Assembly (NCBI RefSeq): GCF_020524765.1
Contig: NZ_JAIVLR010000002.1
Location: 141,001 to 205,000, forward strand
Direction: 5' to 3'
From: Qipengyuania gaetbuli
GTDB taxonomy: Bacteria > Pseudomonadota > Alphaproteobacteria > Sphingomonadales > Sphingomonadaceae
Length of the DNA: 64,000 nucleotides
The translations under genes and the position numbers were made by a program. The notes beneath the pieces are model-generated. The model was not told the origin of the DNA and made no database searches. It saw nothing but the letters and a program-made list of their open reading frames with translations. Numbering within the stretch: position 1 is the first letter of the stretch; each line of letters begins with the position of its first letter. Shown one piece after another: positions 26,232 to 35,475 of the stretch.

Positions 26232-27624
26232 GGGCGCCTTTTGCCCGGACGAGGTCTGCTGAGGCCTGCTGCTGTTCTCGCAGGGCCCGGTTGAGGTCAG
26301 CCTTCGAGATCGCTCCTGCGGCAAAACGTTGGCGGTTCAGATCGGCGGCGCTATCCGCCTGGCTCTTGATCTGCGCGCTGGCTGCCAGCGCGACGCGTTG
26401 TTGGCCAAATCGTGCCAGAGCGCGCTCGGCATCCCGTAGCGCCGCGAGGACGGTTTGACGATAGTTGGCGACAGCTTCGTCGCGAACCGCCCCGGCGCGA
26501 TCGACCGACGCGTCGACCCTTCCAAAATCGAGGAAGTTCCATTCCAGGCGGGGTATCGCCAATGCCGAAAATTCGCCTACATCGAAGATATCGTCGGGGG
26601 AAGATCCGCCAAGGCCCAGAATCCCCATAAAGGACAGCTTCGGGAACCTTGCCGCTTCGGCCACCCCGATCCTGGCCGTTGCAGCGGCGAGAGTGCGCTC
26701 AGCCGCCCTGATGTCGGGCCGACGCGCGATCAGACTCGCCGGATCGCCGACAGTAACCTCATCCGGGGGCAAAGGGATATCTCGCGGCGTCGAAAGGTCT
26801 TCGGCCGTCGATCCAGGAATCCGTCCCGACAGGATCGCAAGCGCGTCTAGCAGGACGGCTTTATCGGCCTCCGCCTCGGCGAATCGGGACTTGAGCACCT
26901 CCAGCTCCGCGTTCGCATTGCCCACCGGGAACAGCGGCAGCGCGCCTTGCTGATACCGCTGATAAGTTAGGGCCAGGACTTCTTCCTGCAGCTTGATCTG
27001 CGTCCGGTATTGGTCAGCGCGGAACTGGGCCTCCCGCAAGTTGACGTAGTTATTGGCAACTTCGGCGGTCAGCTGAACCTTTGCGTCCTCCGCATTGGCG
27101 ACCGTTGCCGCAGCCTGCGCGTTGCCGGCCTCGATACGCCTCCGGGAGCCGCCCGCGAACTCCAGCTCCCAGTTGGCATTGAGACCAACATTGTAAAAGC
27201 TGAGGGCATCGTCGCTTCCCGCCTCCGGATCGGGTTGCTGTGAGGACGGGGGTGACCCCTCCTGAATTTCAAGGCCGGGAAGCTGGCCCTGAATAATGGT
27301 GGCCTGGGTTCCGAGTGTCGGCATTCTGCCGGCCCGATCCTGCCTGACCGATGCCCGGGCCTGCGCGATGCGCGCCTGCGCTGCCTGGAGCGACGGATTT
27401 TCGGACAACGCAGTTTCGACCAGCCGGGTCAGTTCAGGATCGTCGAGCAGCACCCACCATTCGGCAAGGGCCGGGTCCATGACGCCTACATCCTCGCCAG
27501 CGCGGACAAACCGATGGCCCGTATCCGCCGACAATATTTCCGGAGGGCCTGCGTAGTCCGGCCCGGCCGTACAGCCAGCCAGCAGGCCGATGAGGAGAAG
27601 CGATGGTATCGAACGGCGCATCAT
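26161..27624 (-). CDS. Efflux outer-membrane lipoprotein, NodT/OprM family
   Basis: A 487-residue outer-membrane factor. The signal peptide ends in a lipobox (LLIGLLAGC, Cys near residue 18), then PDYAGPPEIL begins the mature lipoprotein typical of NodT. Long helical repeats follow (NYVNLREAQFRADQYRTQ; two OEP domains). It completes the tripartite pump with the MFS and HlyD proteins encoded just upstream on this strand. I prefer the ATG at 27624 (two adjacent Met codons); the open frame to 27654 would overlap the MFS stop by 23 bases and has no ribosome site. Confidence 0.88.
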   Translation of the reverse strand: MMRRSIPSLLLIGLLAGCTAGPDYAGPPEILSADTGHRFVRAGEDVGVMDPALAEWWVLLDDPELTRLVETALSENPSLQAAQARIAQARASVRQDRAGRMPTLGTQATIIQGQLPGLEIQEGSPPSSQQPDPEAGSDDALSFYNVGLNANWELEFAGGSRRRIEAGNAQAAATVANAEDAKVQLTAEVANNYVNLREAQFRADQYRTQIKLQEEVLALTYQRYQQGALPLFPVGNANAELEVLKSRFAEAEADKAVLLDALAILSGRIPGSTAEDLSTPRDIPLPPDEVTVGDPASLIARRPDIRAAERTLAAATARIGVAEAARFPKLSFMGILGLGGSSPDDIFDVGEFSALAIPRLEWNFLDFGRVDASVDRAGAVRDEAVANYRQTVLAALRDAERALARFGQQRVALAASAQIKSQADSAADLNRQRFAAGAISKADLNRALREQQQASADLVRAKGALTLAWIALQKSLGLGWQEPVRDQ

Positions 27625-27631
27625 ATAGGGC

Positions 27632-29203
27632 TCAGTGCATCGAAAGGGAGACATTTTTTGGAAGCGGCCTCAGGAAGAGGACCAGCGGAACCGTCGCGAG
27701 GGTCAGAATCCCCATAACCAGGAACACGTCATTGTAGGTCATTATGAACGCCTCGCGTTGGAGGGTGCGGCTCAGGACGGCCATCGCCCCCTCCATGCCG
27801 CCGAAGTTTCGCGCCAGCCCTTCGAGATAGTCCTGTAGCGAAACGCTGTTCGCATTCAGGGTCTCTTCCATCCGCCGGCTATGATGCCAGATCCGCTGGT
27901 CCTGGAACGAAGCGAGGGCCGAGAGGGCGAATGATCCGCCAAGATTGCGGGCCGCGTTGAAAATGCCCGAGGCATCGCCCGCGTCTTCCTTGGCCACCGA
28001 AGCCACCGTTGCCTGATTCAGGAACATCATCGCAAGGATCATGCCGACACCGCGCAAGAGCTGGCTCTCGGTAAAAACGGCACCACCGGATTCTGCTGTA
28101 AGGCTGGTGCTGACAAAGCAGCTGACCGCCATCAGCAACATGCCGGCGCCGACGGCGATGCGAATGTCGATCTTCCGGATCATCAAGGGAAGCACAGGCA
28201 TCAACAGGAAGGCCGGGACGCCCATCCAGAAGATCACCAGCCCGGTCTGAAGCGCGTTATAATCAGAAATGATCGCGAGGAACTGCGGGATGACGTAGGT
28301 CGAACCATACATCACCATACCCAGGGCGAGCGCCATGATCGCGACGCTGGCGAACTGTCGATTGAACAAGAGCTGCAACTTCAAGACTGGCTTGCGTGCC
28401 TTCACCTGTCCGTAGATCAGCGAGGCAAATCCGACGACTGTGATGATTGTGAGCCAGCGAATGAGAGAGGATTCAAACCATTCCTCGCGGTGGCCCTCCT
28501 CAAGGACGACCGTAAGTCCGCCCAGCCCCAAGATGAGCCCGACAATGCCCGCCCAATCCGCGTCAGTGAGATAATCCCACTTTGGCTTTTCGTGGGGCAA
28601 GCCAACGAACAGCAGGAGCAGCAGCAGGCCGCAGACCGGCACATTGACAAAGAAGGCATAGTGCCAGCTCAGATTCTCGGTCAGCCAACCCCCGATCAAA
28701 GGCCCCATCACGGGGCCGAGGATCACTGTCATGCCGAACAGGGCCATTCCGATGGGCTGCTGATGTGGCGGCAGCCTTTTGGCCACGATGGTCATTGCCG
28801 TCGGAATGAGCACGCCGCCCGTGAAGCCCTGACCCGTGCGGCCGATGATCATTGTCGTAAGGTCGGTTGCAATCCCGCACAGCACCGAAAAGGCGGTGAA
28901 CGCGCTGACCGCGATGATGAGGAGGGTTCGCAGACCGAACAGCCGTTCCAGCCAAGCGCTCAGCGGAATGACGACAATCTCAGCAACGAGAAATGACGTA
29001 GCAATCCAGGTGCCTTCGGCGCCTGTGGCACCGATCTCGCCCTGAATGACGGGGAGTGCGGAATTGACGATTGATATGTCCAGCGTCGCGAGCATGGCGC
29101 CAAGCGCGCCCGCGGCCACAGCGACCCAGGCAGTAACGTCTGCGTTCTTTCGGCTCCCGGCCGGCCCGATCGAAGTGTCCTGCGCTGCCAGTATCTCGGT
29201 CAT
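27632..29203 (-). CDS. emrB: MFS drug efflux transporter, DHA2 (EmrB/QacA) family
   Basis: A 523-residue inner-membrane protein with about 14 hydrophobic helices and DHA2 signatures: LDISIVNSALPVIQGE in the first helix, RTGQGFTGGVLIPTA, and GPVMGPLIGGWL (motif C of drug:H+ antiporters). It pairs with the HlyD-type adaptor and the NodT channel to expel hydrophobic compounds. Its ATG overlaps the hlyD stop by 4 bases, and the NodT start lies 7 bases after its stop, so the three form one leftward operon. Confidence 0.9.
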   Translation of the reverse strand: MTEILAAQDTSIGPAGSRKNADVTAWVAVAAGALGAMLATLDISIVNSALPVIQGEIGATGAEGTWIATSFLVAEIVVIPLSAWLERLFGLRTLLIIAVSAFTAFSVLCGIATDLTTMIIGRTGQGFTGGVLIPTAMTIVAKRLPPHQQPIGMALFGMTVILGPVMGPLIGGWLTENLSWHYAFFVNVPVCGLLLLLLFVGLPHEKPKWDYLTDADWAGIVGLILGLGGLTVVLEEGHREEWFESSLIRWLTIITVVGFASLIYGQVKARKPVLKLQLLFNRQFASVAIMALALGMVMYGSTYVIPQFLAIISDYNALQTGLVIFWMGVPAFLLMPVLPLMIRKIDIRIAVGAGMLLMAVSCFVSTSLTAESGGAVFTESQLLRGVGMILAMMFLNQATVASVAKEDAGDASGIFNAARNLGGSFALSALASFQDQRIWHHSRRMEETLNANSVSLQDYLEGLARNFGGMEGAMAVLSRTLQREAFIMTYNDVFLVMGILTLATVPLVLFLRPLPKNVSLSMH

Positions 29204-30327
29204 TGAGTCCGACTCGAGATCTCTTCCAATTCGCCGGCAGCATTCCGAGTGTCGACCGTAGCCACTACCGACATGCCGGGAACGAGCAGACGCCGCACTT
29301 CAGGGGGAGCATCGATAGCGATGCGGACGGGTATCCGTTGAACGATCTTGGTAAAGTTGCCGGTGGCATTTTCGGGGGGGAGGATGGAAAATTCCGCGCC
29401 CGTTCCCGGCGATATGCTGTCCACTCGTCCCGCGATCTCAAGGTCTGGCAGGGCGTCAACTTCGAGCCTGACGCTCTGGCCGGCCCGGATGAGGCCGACC
29501 TGCGTTTCTTTGAAGTTCGCGGTCACGTAGATCGCGCTCACCGGAACCACCGTCATCAAACGTTGACCCGGTTGCACGAACTGGCCCACCCTGACCGAGA
29601 GATCGCCGACGCGGCCGGCCTTGCTGGCGCGCAGCAAGGTCGATTCAACCGTAAGGTCGGCTGTTTCCAGCTGAGCGCGAGCAGCGTCCGCCTGCGCCTG
29701 GGTCTGGCTGATCTGCTCGAACAGTGTCCCCCGGCGAGCGGTCGCGGCAGCCACCGCCGCCTGCGCAGCGGCGAATTCGGCCCGCGCCTGCCGCGCCTGC
29801 GCCTCATACTGGTCTAGCTTTTCCCGCGGTTCGGCTCCTGTCGCGGCAAGGGGCCGATATCGCGCCACCTGGTCGTTCGCGAGGTCCAGTGCCGCGCTCG
29901 CGGCGGCGAGTTGGGCCCGCGCCTGGCGAATGGCTGCATCCTGTTCGGATACCTGAGAACGGATTGTGTCGGCACCGGCCAGGGTCGCAGCGATCTGTGC
30001 GCGCGCCTGCTGCGCTTGCGCCTGATAATCCCGCAGATCCAGTTGTACGAGGGCTCCGCCGCGAGCTACTTGCTCGTTCTCCCCTACGAAGACCTCTTCG
30101 ACGTATCCCGCTACCTTGGAAGAGATAACGACGCTGTCGGCAGCGACATAGGCGTTATCGGTCGACTGCATGTACTGTCCGTAGGTTACGTGCCGGTAGT
30201 ACCACCAGATCCCGCCAAGCAGCACGGCAAGACCAACGATGATTAGCACGATGCGCAAGCTACGCCGCGATTGCGGTTTCGTTGGGGTTGTGCCCTCCTG
30301 CTCCGGTTGGTTGGAGTTATCGGTCAT
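29200..30327 (-). CDS. emrA: HlyD/EmrA-family membrane-fusion adaptor
   Basis: A 375-residue adaptor with one N-terminal transmembrane anchor (IVLIIVGLAVLLGGIWWYY), lipoyl-like halves around a long Ala/Gln/Arg-rich helical hairpin (residues 90-210), and a beta-barrel ending with YVTANFKETQVGLI, an EmrA hallmark. It is the first gene of the efflux operon and is divergent from the MarR gene. Confidence 0.9.
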   Translation of the reverse strand: MTDNSNQPEQEGTTPTKPQSRRSLRIVLIIVGLAVLLGGIWWYYRHVTYGQYMQSTDNAYVAADSVVISSKVAGYVEEVFVGENEQVARGGALVQLDLRDYQAQAQQARAQIAATLAGADTIRSQVSEQDAAIRQARAQLAAASAALDLANDQVARYRPLAATGAEPREKLDQYEAQARQARAEFAAAQAAVAAATARRGTLFEQISQTQAQADAARAQLETADLTVESTLLRASKAGRVGDLSVRVGQFVQPGQRLMTVVPVSAIYVTANFKETQVGLIRAGQSVRLEVDALPDLEIAGRVDSISPGTGAEFSILPPENATGNFTKIVQRIPVRIAIDAPPEVRRLLVPGMSVVATVDTRNAAGELEEISSRTQ

Positions 30328-30452
30328 CTGACTCTTTCGGCAGCCTCAGTAAAAGGTGAACGCGTCTCACGCCCTATGAGCCGTGAGTCAGATAGTAAAG
30401 GCATTTAGCAGTTTGCATTTGGGCATCCGAGGCTATCCGACTACACAGCCCT

Positions 30453-30944
30453 ATGGATGAAAAACCAGATACCATGTCACGGTCTCAGCGTCGGCAGAAG
30501 GTCATCACCGATGATGACCGCATTCTCTATCTTATGGACGAGATCAGTCGCGGCGCGCGCAGAGTGTACGATGCGAGGGTCGCCAGGATCGGTCTCAATC
30601 AGACACAGTGGAGGATCATCGGACAACTTCTTCGCGATCCTGCCCTTACGCAGGCTGAAATCGCCAAGAAACTGGAACTGGAATCGGCGACCATCGGCCA
30701 GGCGGTTGCAGGTCTTTGCGCACGCGGGCTGATGAAAAGGCTTCGAGCTGAGACGGATCGGCGAGCGTGGCAGCTCATCCTCACGGAGCAGCTAGATGAT
30801 ATGCTGCCCGAACTGAGAGGCTCCGCGGATAGGCTTCATGATCTGCTTTGGCGCGACATTGCCGCCGACGAGAAGCAAACGTTGCAGCAGATTCTTGCAA
30901 GGGTATCGGAAAATCTGGACCAACTCCGGGCCGAGGCTGAGTAA
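30453..30944 (+). CDS. MarR-family transcriptional regulator
   Basis: A 163-residue winged-helix regulator: GLNQTQWRIIGQLLRDP, LTQAEIAKKLELESATIGQ and the wing LRAETDRRAWQ. MarR proteins repress efflux pumps and release on binding phenolic ligands. It is divergent from the hlyD-MFS-nodT operon across 125 bp, which contains an imperfect direct repeat (GGCATCCGA and GGCTATCCGA at 30422-30440) close to its own start. A second in-frame ATG lies seven codons downstream. It is followed after 4 bases by the AarF-like kinase gene. Confidence 0.88.
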   Translation: MDEKPDTMSRSQRRQKVITDDDRILYLMDEISRGARRVYDARVARIGLNQTQWRIIGQLLRDPALTQAEIAKKLELESATIGQAVAGLCARGLMKRLRAETDRRAWQLILTEQLDDMLPELRGSADRLHDLLWRDIAADEKQTLQQILARVSENLDQLRAEAE

Positions 30945-30948
30945 TATC

Positions 30949-32535
30949 ATGGCATCGCCCCCGGAAAAGCCTATCAGCAGCATCGCTCGCGCCGCGGAGA
31001 TTGGCCGAATCTTAATGAGGCACGGTGCGAAGACTCTCGCCGGAGCCCTCGGATTTATTCCCTCTTCGAGCAATGTCATCGATCCTCGCGAATTTCGTCC
31101 GGCCGCAGTTGTCGCGTTCCTCCGTGACATCGGGCCAGTCGGCATAAAGCTGGGGCAGCTCCTCGCCACCCGAAGCGATCTGTTTACCGAACACTGGATC
31201 ACTGCATTCTCAACCCTGCACGATCAGGTGTCGCCGGTGCGCTTCGCAGATATCGAGCCCGTACTTGCTTCAAGCTGGGGTGAGGACTGGCGGACCGACT
31301 TTGCGCAGTTCGACGAACAGCCTCTGGCGTCCGCCTCGATTGCACAAACCTATTCCGCCAAGCTACGGGACGGTAGCGAGGTCATCGTGAAAGTTCGCCG
31401 CCCGGGCACCGCCGCGCGCATGGAAGCCGATGTGCGCCTGCTTGTGCGTCTTGCCGAGATCGCGGAAGCACGCTCGCCTGACATCGCGCGTTACCGGCCA
31501 GTCGAGTTTCTGCGGACCTTCGGCCGCAATCTTGCCTGGGAGATGGACCTCGCTGCGGAATCCCGAGCCTGCGAGCGGATCGGCGCATATCTCGAAACCA
31601 TCGGCGTCAGGACCCCGGCCATCCATTGGGAACTGACCGGGCTGCGGGTGAACGTTCAGGAACGCCTGTACGGCAGGCCCGCGTCTTCGCTGGGCGCCTC
31701 ATCGGGCGATCCGGAGGTGGCGGCGTTCGCCAAGTGCTATGCCAACGCAGTCCTGCGCATGATCATTCTGAACGGCGAATTCCACGGCGACCCTCATCCC
31801 GGCAATGTTTTCCTGATCGGCGAGCAGGATGTCGGCTTCATCGACTTCGGATCGGTCGGGACGCTCACCAAGGCCAGGCGCGACGAGATCGTCCGCCTCG
31901 TGCTTGCGATTGCTGGTGAGGAAACCAGCGATGTCGCGGATGTCCTGCTCGCATGGGCGGGGGAGCCGAAGGTGGATCGCGATGCGCTCGCGGTGGATCT
32001 GGATCAGTTGATTGGAGAGTTCAGGGGGACCGTGCTATCTGGCATCGAGTTCTCGCAGATTTTTTCCCGCGTTTTCGATCTGTTGCGGGATTATCGACTG
32101 GTTCTGCCACCTGATCTGGCCATTCTTCTGCGTACCTTGTTGACTGCAGAGGGCTTCGTCCGATCGCTGGCACCGGACTACAACATCGCCGAAGAGACCC
32201 GGCCGATCATGACGGAGCTTCTCGCCGAGCGGTTCTCGCTCGGCAGCGCTCGGTCGGGTTTGAAGAGACTTCGCGGTCAGCTGCTGGGGTTGTCGGCGTC
32301 CTTGCCCGACATACTTGCCACTGCGAACTCGATCGCAAAGTCAGGATATGTGCCGGTTCAGCTCGATCCGCTCAGTATCGAGCAGCTCGCTGGACTTCGC
32401 AATGAGCGTCAGTCCTTGAAAGGCCCTCTAGCTGCCGCATTGATCATAGCTAGCGCGTTGCTTGTCGATCAATCCTGGCTTCTGGCTGGCGGCGCGCTTG
32501 TGATTGCTGGGGTGGTGCTCATCCGAAAGTCATAA
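30949..32535 (+). CDS. AarF/UbiB (ABC1/ADCK) family atypical kinase
   Basis: A 528-residue protein with ABC1/ADCK family motifs: the KxGQ element GIKLGQLLATRSDLF near residue 65, the Ala-rich loop region ASIAQTYSA, VIVKVRRPG, the catalytic GEFHGDPHPGNVFL and FIDFGSVG (metal-binding Asp). Two hydrophobic C-terminal helices (AAALIIASALLVDQSWLLAGGALVIAGVVL) anchor it in the membrane. UbiB assists ubiquinone biosynthesis; carriage on a mobile element next to a MarR gene suggests an accessory isozyme. ATG 30949, 4 bases after the marR stop, is preferred over the upstream frame, which is a marR shadow. Confidence 0.85.
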   Translation: MASPPEKPISSIARAAEIGRILMRHGAKTLAGALGFIPSSSNVIDPREFRPAAVVAFLRDIGPVGIKLGQLLATRSDLFTEHWITAFSTLHDQVSPVRFADIEPVLASSWGEDWRTDFAQFDEQPLASASIAQTYSAKLRDGSEVIVKVRRPGTAARMEADVRLLVRLAEIAEARSPDIARYRPVEFLRTFGRNLAWEMDLAAESRACERIGAYLETIGVRTPAIHWELTGLRVNVQERLYGRPASSLGASSGDPEVAAFAKCYANAVLRMIILNGEFHGDPHPGNVFLIGEQDVGFIDFGSVGTLTKARRDEIVRLVLAIAGEETSDVADVLLAWAGEPKVDRDALAVDLDQLIGEFRGTVLSGIEFSQIFSRVFDLLRDYRLVLPPDLAILLRTLLTAEGFVRSLAPDYNIAEETRPIMTELLAERFSLGSARSGLKRLRGQLLGLSASLPDILATANSIAKSGYVPVQLDPLSIEQLAGLRNERQSLKGPLAAALIIASALLVDQSWLLAGGALVIAGVVLIRKS

Positions 32536-32781
32536 TGAAGGAGCAACTTAATTCGTGCACGGTCACGATACGGCAAAGCCGAACTTAACGAGGATTTGAT
32601 GCGCCTCACTTCAGCGACCAAAACGCATCGCGAAGAAAATTTTTCGACCTATTGCGATTGAAGGCTTATTTTCCTCAATCAGACGAAACTTTGGAACGGC
32701 AGCTTTCAGGCTTGTCCTCGCCTGACTTTATGGCCGCTATGGGGGCGCGAAGCTGCCAATCAAAGGCAGCGAGCCGAACCC

Positions 32782-34338
32782 TCAAGACAGACCTTGGCCA
32801 CCCTTATTACGCTGCCAATACGCGGCCAAATGCTTGGGCATTTCGGTGTTTCCTTGATTTCGACCAGAGGGAAAAGGCTTTGATCTTGGGGTGCGCGTTG
32901 TCGGTTGGTTAGCTGGTTGCTGATCCTTGGAATGCTCCTTGTTCGGAACCGGCAATCGCTTCTTCGGACCAGCTGCTGCGACCGGCTTCTTGACTGTTTG
33001 GACAGGCCGCGTCGCTGCCAGAACCACGCCTGCTTTTTGACAACCAGCATCGGCACGAGCCGTTATAAACTGGTGCCATGTTGGCATTCGTGTGCGCCTT
33101 AGTGGCGATCTCTCAGCTCGGTGGCGAGCTTCCAATTCTGCTAGCTCGCGATTGCGGACTTGTTGCGAAAATCGCGAATAAAATTCTCGACGTTCCGCCG
33201 GCTTCAACATGCTAGCCTCGACTTTGCGCTGTCGCATCAGTGCGCGCCGTTTCGCGTGCAACTCACGGGTCTGACGGATGCGCAGATCCGCTAGCTCGTG
33301 ACGGCGTTCTTCCTGAGCGAGCTTGTGTTGAGCGACTTCCAGATCATAGTCTTTCTTGAGCTCCGACCGCGCATCTGGAGTTAGATGAGGCTCAACAGAG
33401 AACGAGATCTTTCGTTCTGGCCACCATGCTTCGAAGTCTGGCGTGCCCTTGATTATGTGTTTGTCCAGTGATCCCAAACCAAACTTCTGACCGCCAGTGT
33501 CCAGATCAGAGGCTTTCAGCTTGTTACCCGGATCCTTGATATCGGCGATAGTGAGACCGCGAAGCCGCTTCGCTTTGGTGCCAGCGAAGACAGGTACAAG
33601 CTGCAAACCCATGGCTGCGAGTGCATCGCTTCTTGATTGCCAAGTTTGCTGCTCTAGAGCCTCACGAATTTGTTCAGCTCGTTCATTCAGCGGGACCGAA
33701 CCCGTGCGCTCTGCACGCTTTCTCTGACCAGGTTCGGCTTCCCTATCCAACGCTTTCAAACGCTGCGCCTTGGCCTCCTGTGGCGTATTTAGTCGGCGCA
33801 GGTTCAGCTCGCGCTCGATGCGGCGACAGACATCTTGCACCCTTGCCAACGCGCGAAAGTCGAAGCTTCGCAGAGCGCGATGGGCCTCTGGAACTCGCTC
33901 GACCTGGTCAGGAGTTAGGTATTGGGGGCCGATATTCTCAATCGCGCAGCCCTTCATAAGGAACCACATCTTACGCGGCGTCATTCCCGTTTCCGGCGAG
34001 ATGGTTGACCAGAAGACGTGCACGTGGTCGTGCTCAGTATCTTCATGACGCACAACGACGAATGGATGTCCGTCAAGGCCAAGGGCCTTTTGCTGCTGCC
34101 TTACGATGTAAAGCCATTTGTCATGAGAAAGCCGACCATCTTCATGGGCAGCTGATATCGAAAGGTGAAGAAGCTTTCTCTTTGCCCGACTGTTCAGCGA
34201 TGCGACGGCTTCCATTTCCGCGGCGGCATTTTCGACGGACGAGACCCCTTCGATATGGAGGACCTGATGGTCGCGATTCTCGACGAGATAATCCATCAAG
34301 CCTTGGAAGTTTGCGCCCCAAATGGGTTTGGCAATCAT
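32782..34338 (-). CDS. Relaxase/mobilization nuclease, MOBP-type
   Basis: A 518-residue relaxase. Motif III is complete: H98-x-D100-x2-H103-x-H105-x-H107 (HEDTEHDHVHVF), the HUH metal site, and LHLSISAAHEDGRLS is motif II-like. Tyr17 in MDYLVENRD is the likely nicking Tyr of motif I. The C-terminal half is basic and helical (residues 330-430, rich in Arg/Glu/Leu), then a low-complexity Lys/Pro/Gln tail. It nicks oriT and pilots the strand in conjugation. Its start overlaps the mobC stop by 4 bases. The 246 bases after its stop, up to the kinase gene, hold no gene that I can see. Confidence 0.88.
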   Translation of the reverse strand: MIAKPIWGANFQGLMDYLVENRDHQVLHIEGVSSVENAAAEMEAVASLNSRAKRKLLHLSISAAHEDGRLSHDKWLYIVRQQQKALGLDGHPFVVVRHEDTEHDHVHVFWSTISPETGMTPRKMWFLMKGCAIENIGPQYLTPDQVERVPEAHRALRSFDFRALARVQDVCRRIERELNLRRLNTPQEAKAQRLKALDREAEPGQRKRAERTGSVPLNERAEQIREALEQQTWQSRSDALAAMGLQLVPVFAGTKAKRLRGLTIADIKDPGNKLKASDLDTGGQKFGLGSLDKHIIKGTPDFEAWWPERKISFSVEPHLTPDARSELKKDYDLEVAQHKLAQEERRHELADLRIRQTRELHAKRRALMRQRKVEASMLKPAERREFYSRFSQQVRNRELAELEARHRAERSPLRRTRMPTWHQFITARADAGCQKAGVVLAATRPVQTVKKPVAAAGPKKRLPVPNKEHSKDQQPANQPTTRTPRSKPFPSGRNQGNTEMPKHLAAYWQRNKGGQGLS

Positions 34339-34658
34339 GACTTGGCAATATTCACGGCAGCAAGAAGCTGCTGATATGCGGCTTTCAGTTCATCCGCAGA
34401 AACCGGATATCCGGAGTTGAGCTGCTTCGCGATCTGATTGACGTTTGTGCCAACCCGCGTGACCTGATTTACAAGGTCACGTGAGATGACGATCTGGCGA
34501 TTGGCACGGCAGACCAGGCGGCGAAGCAACTCCGGGACCGAGCATCCGGAGTAATGGGCGAGCTCAGTCAGGTAGGCGAGCTCCTCGTCGCTCCATCGGG
34601 TGGTGCGAACGTGGTTGCGATAGCGGGTCTTGGATCCGGGTCGTCCAGGCATTTTCAT
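34335..34658 (-). CDS. mobC: MobC-like relaxosome accessory protein
   Basis: A 107-residue DNA-binding protein: a basic start (MKMPGRPGSKTRYRNHVRTTRWS), a ribbon-helix-helix-like segment (DEELAYLTELAHYSGCSVPELLRRL) and the MobC signature LVNQVTRVGTNVNQIAKQLN. It would help the relaxase melt oriT. It overlaps the relaxase gene by 4 bases, and a candidate oriT hairpin lies 41 bp upstream of its start. Confidence 0.85.
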   Translation of the reverse strand: MKMPGRPGSKTRYRNHVRTTRWSDEELAYLTELAHYSGCSVPELLRRLVCRANRQIVISRDLVNQVTRVGTNVNQIAKQLNSGYPVSADELKAAYQQLLAAVNIAKS

Positions 34659-34915
34659 TCCTTCAGCTTGCTAAGCATTAGTGGTTCAGTGTGGGGGTCT
34701 GGGGGCAGGCGAAACTGCCCCCAGCAAGGTCAGGTCACACGCAGGCTGCGCGACAGAGTGAAACGACAGAGTGCAGCCTCCGCGGCGTCGAAGGACGGGC
34801 GCGGTAGTCGTTGGCCAGCCCTTGCTCATTTCCTCACTATTCCGTTTAAGGAACCCATTAAGGGGGGCAGCCGACCGCGAATGCGGTCGCACTCCTTCAG
34901 TCTTCGATTGTATTG
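34659..34915. other. 257-bp gap upstream of mobC: candidate oriT
   Basis: No gene. A perfect inverted repeat CTGGGGGCAG-GCGAAA-CTGCCCCCAG lies at 34699-34724, followed by a second region of short repeats (AGGTCAGGTCA at 34727-34737). A strong hairpin directly before mobC-relaxase is the usual place and form of oriT in mobilizable elements. I cannot find a nic consensus with certainty. Confidence 0.5.
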
Positions 34916-35470
34916 CTAGAGCGCGGTGCGCCTTTGGTCGTATTCTGCGGCGCAACGCTGGGTAAGATCGCGCAATGCTTGTGAAGCATCTCCCGGAACT
35001 TTTCCGGAGCGAATCTGCGACGCCTGTTGGGCTGCATCGTTCACACAGAAGGCGAACTCGGTTTCGGTTAACGCCCTCAGACTTTCACTGGCCGTTTCGA
35101 AGCGTTCTGCGGACATGATCCAGCCAAAAGCGAATGATATCGTACAGACAACTACGACCATCAAAAGGGCCCAGAAGACTTTCGAAGAGGCGCTGGGAGG
35201 AAGCTGTGCTTCGACGTGGCGCCAAACCCGATTGGCAGCATCCATGGCCCACTTCTCCCCGTCGATTTCGACCTTGCGCCTGGCGACATTGCCCGCATTA
35301 TTGACAACGTTCTCAAGCTCCCGAATGTGATTGGCGCGAATGACGATTTCGGTCTTAATACCGACATCGTCTCGCAATTCGGGCGGGAGATCGACGGCAA
35401 GTTTATCGAACAGTTCCAAGTTCTGTTTGTCGGGCTCACGGAGGTAAAACCTCCGAAAAATATCGGTCAT
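34916..35470 (-). CDS. Hypothetical membrane-anchored protein of mobilization block
   Basis: A 184-residue protein with one hydrophobic helix near residues 105-128 (VFWALLMVVVVCTISFAF), a charged N-terminal cytoplasmic part (DIFRRFYLREPDKQNLELF) and a C-terminal part with two Cys residues. ATG 35470 lies 5 bases after the stop of the ParA-like gene; a GTG at 35479 would overlap that stop, so the two are coupled. It may be a MobE/TraM-like partner of the ATPase, which is inference from position only. Confidence 0.6.
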   Translation of the reverse strand: MTDIFRRFYLREPDKQNLELFDKLAVDLPPELRDDVGIKTEIVIRANHIRELENVVNNAGNVARRKVEIDGEKWAMDAANRVWRHVEAQLPPSASSKVFWALLMVVVVCTISFAFGWIMSAERFETASESLRALTETEFAFCVNDAAQQASQIRSGKVPGDASQALRDLTQRCAAEYDQRRTAL

Positions 35471-35475
35471 GTTAG

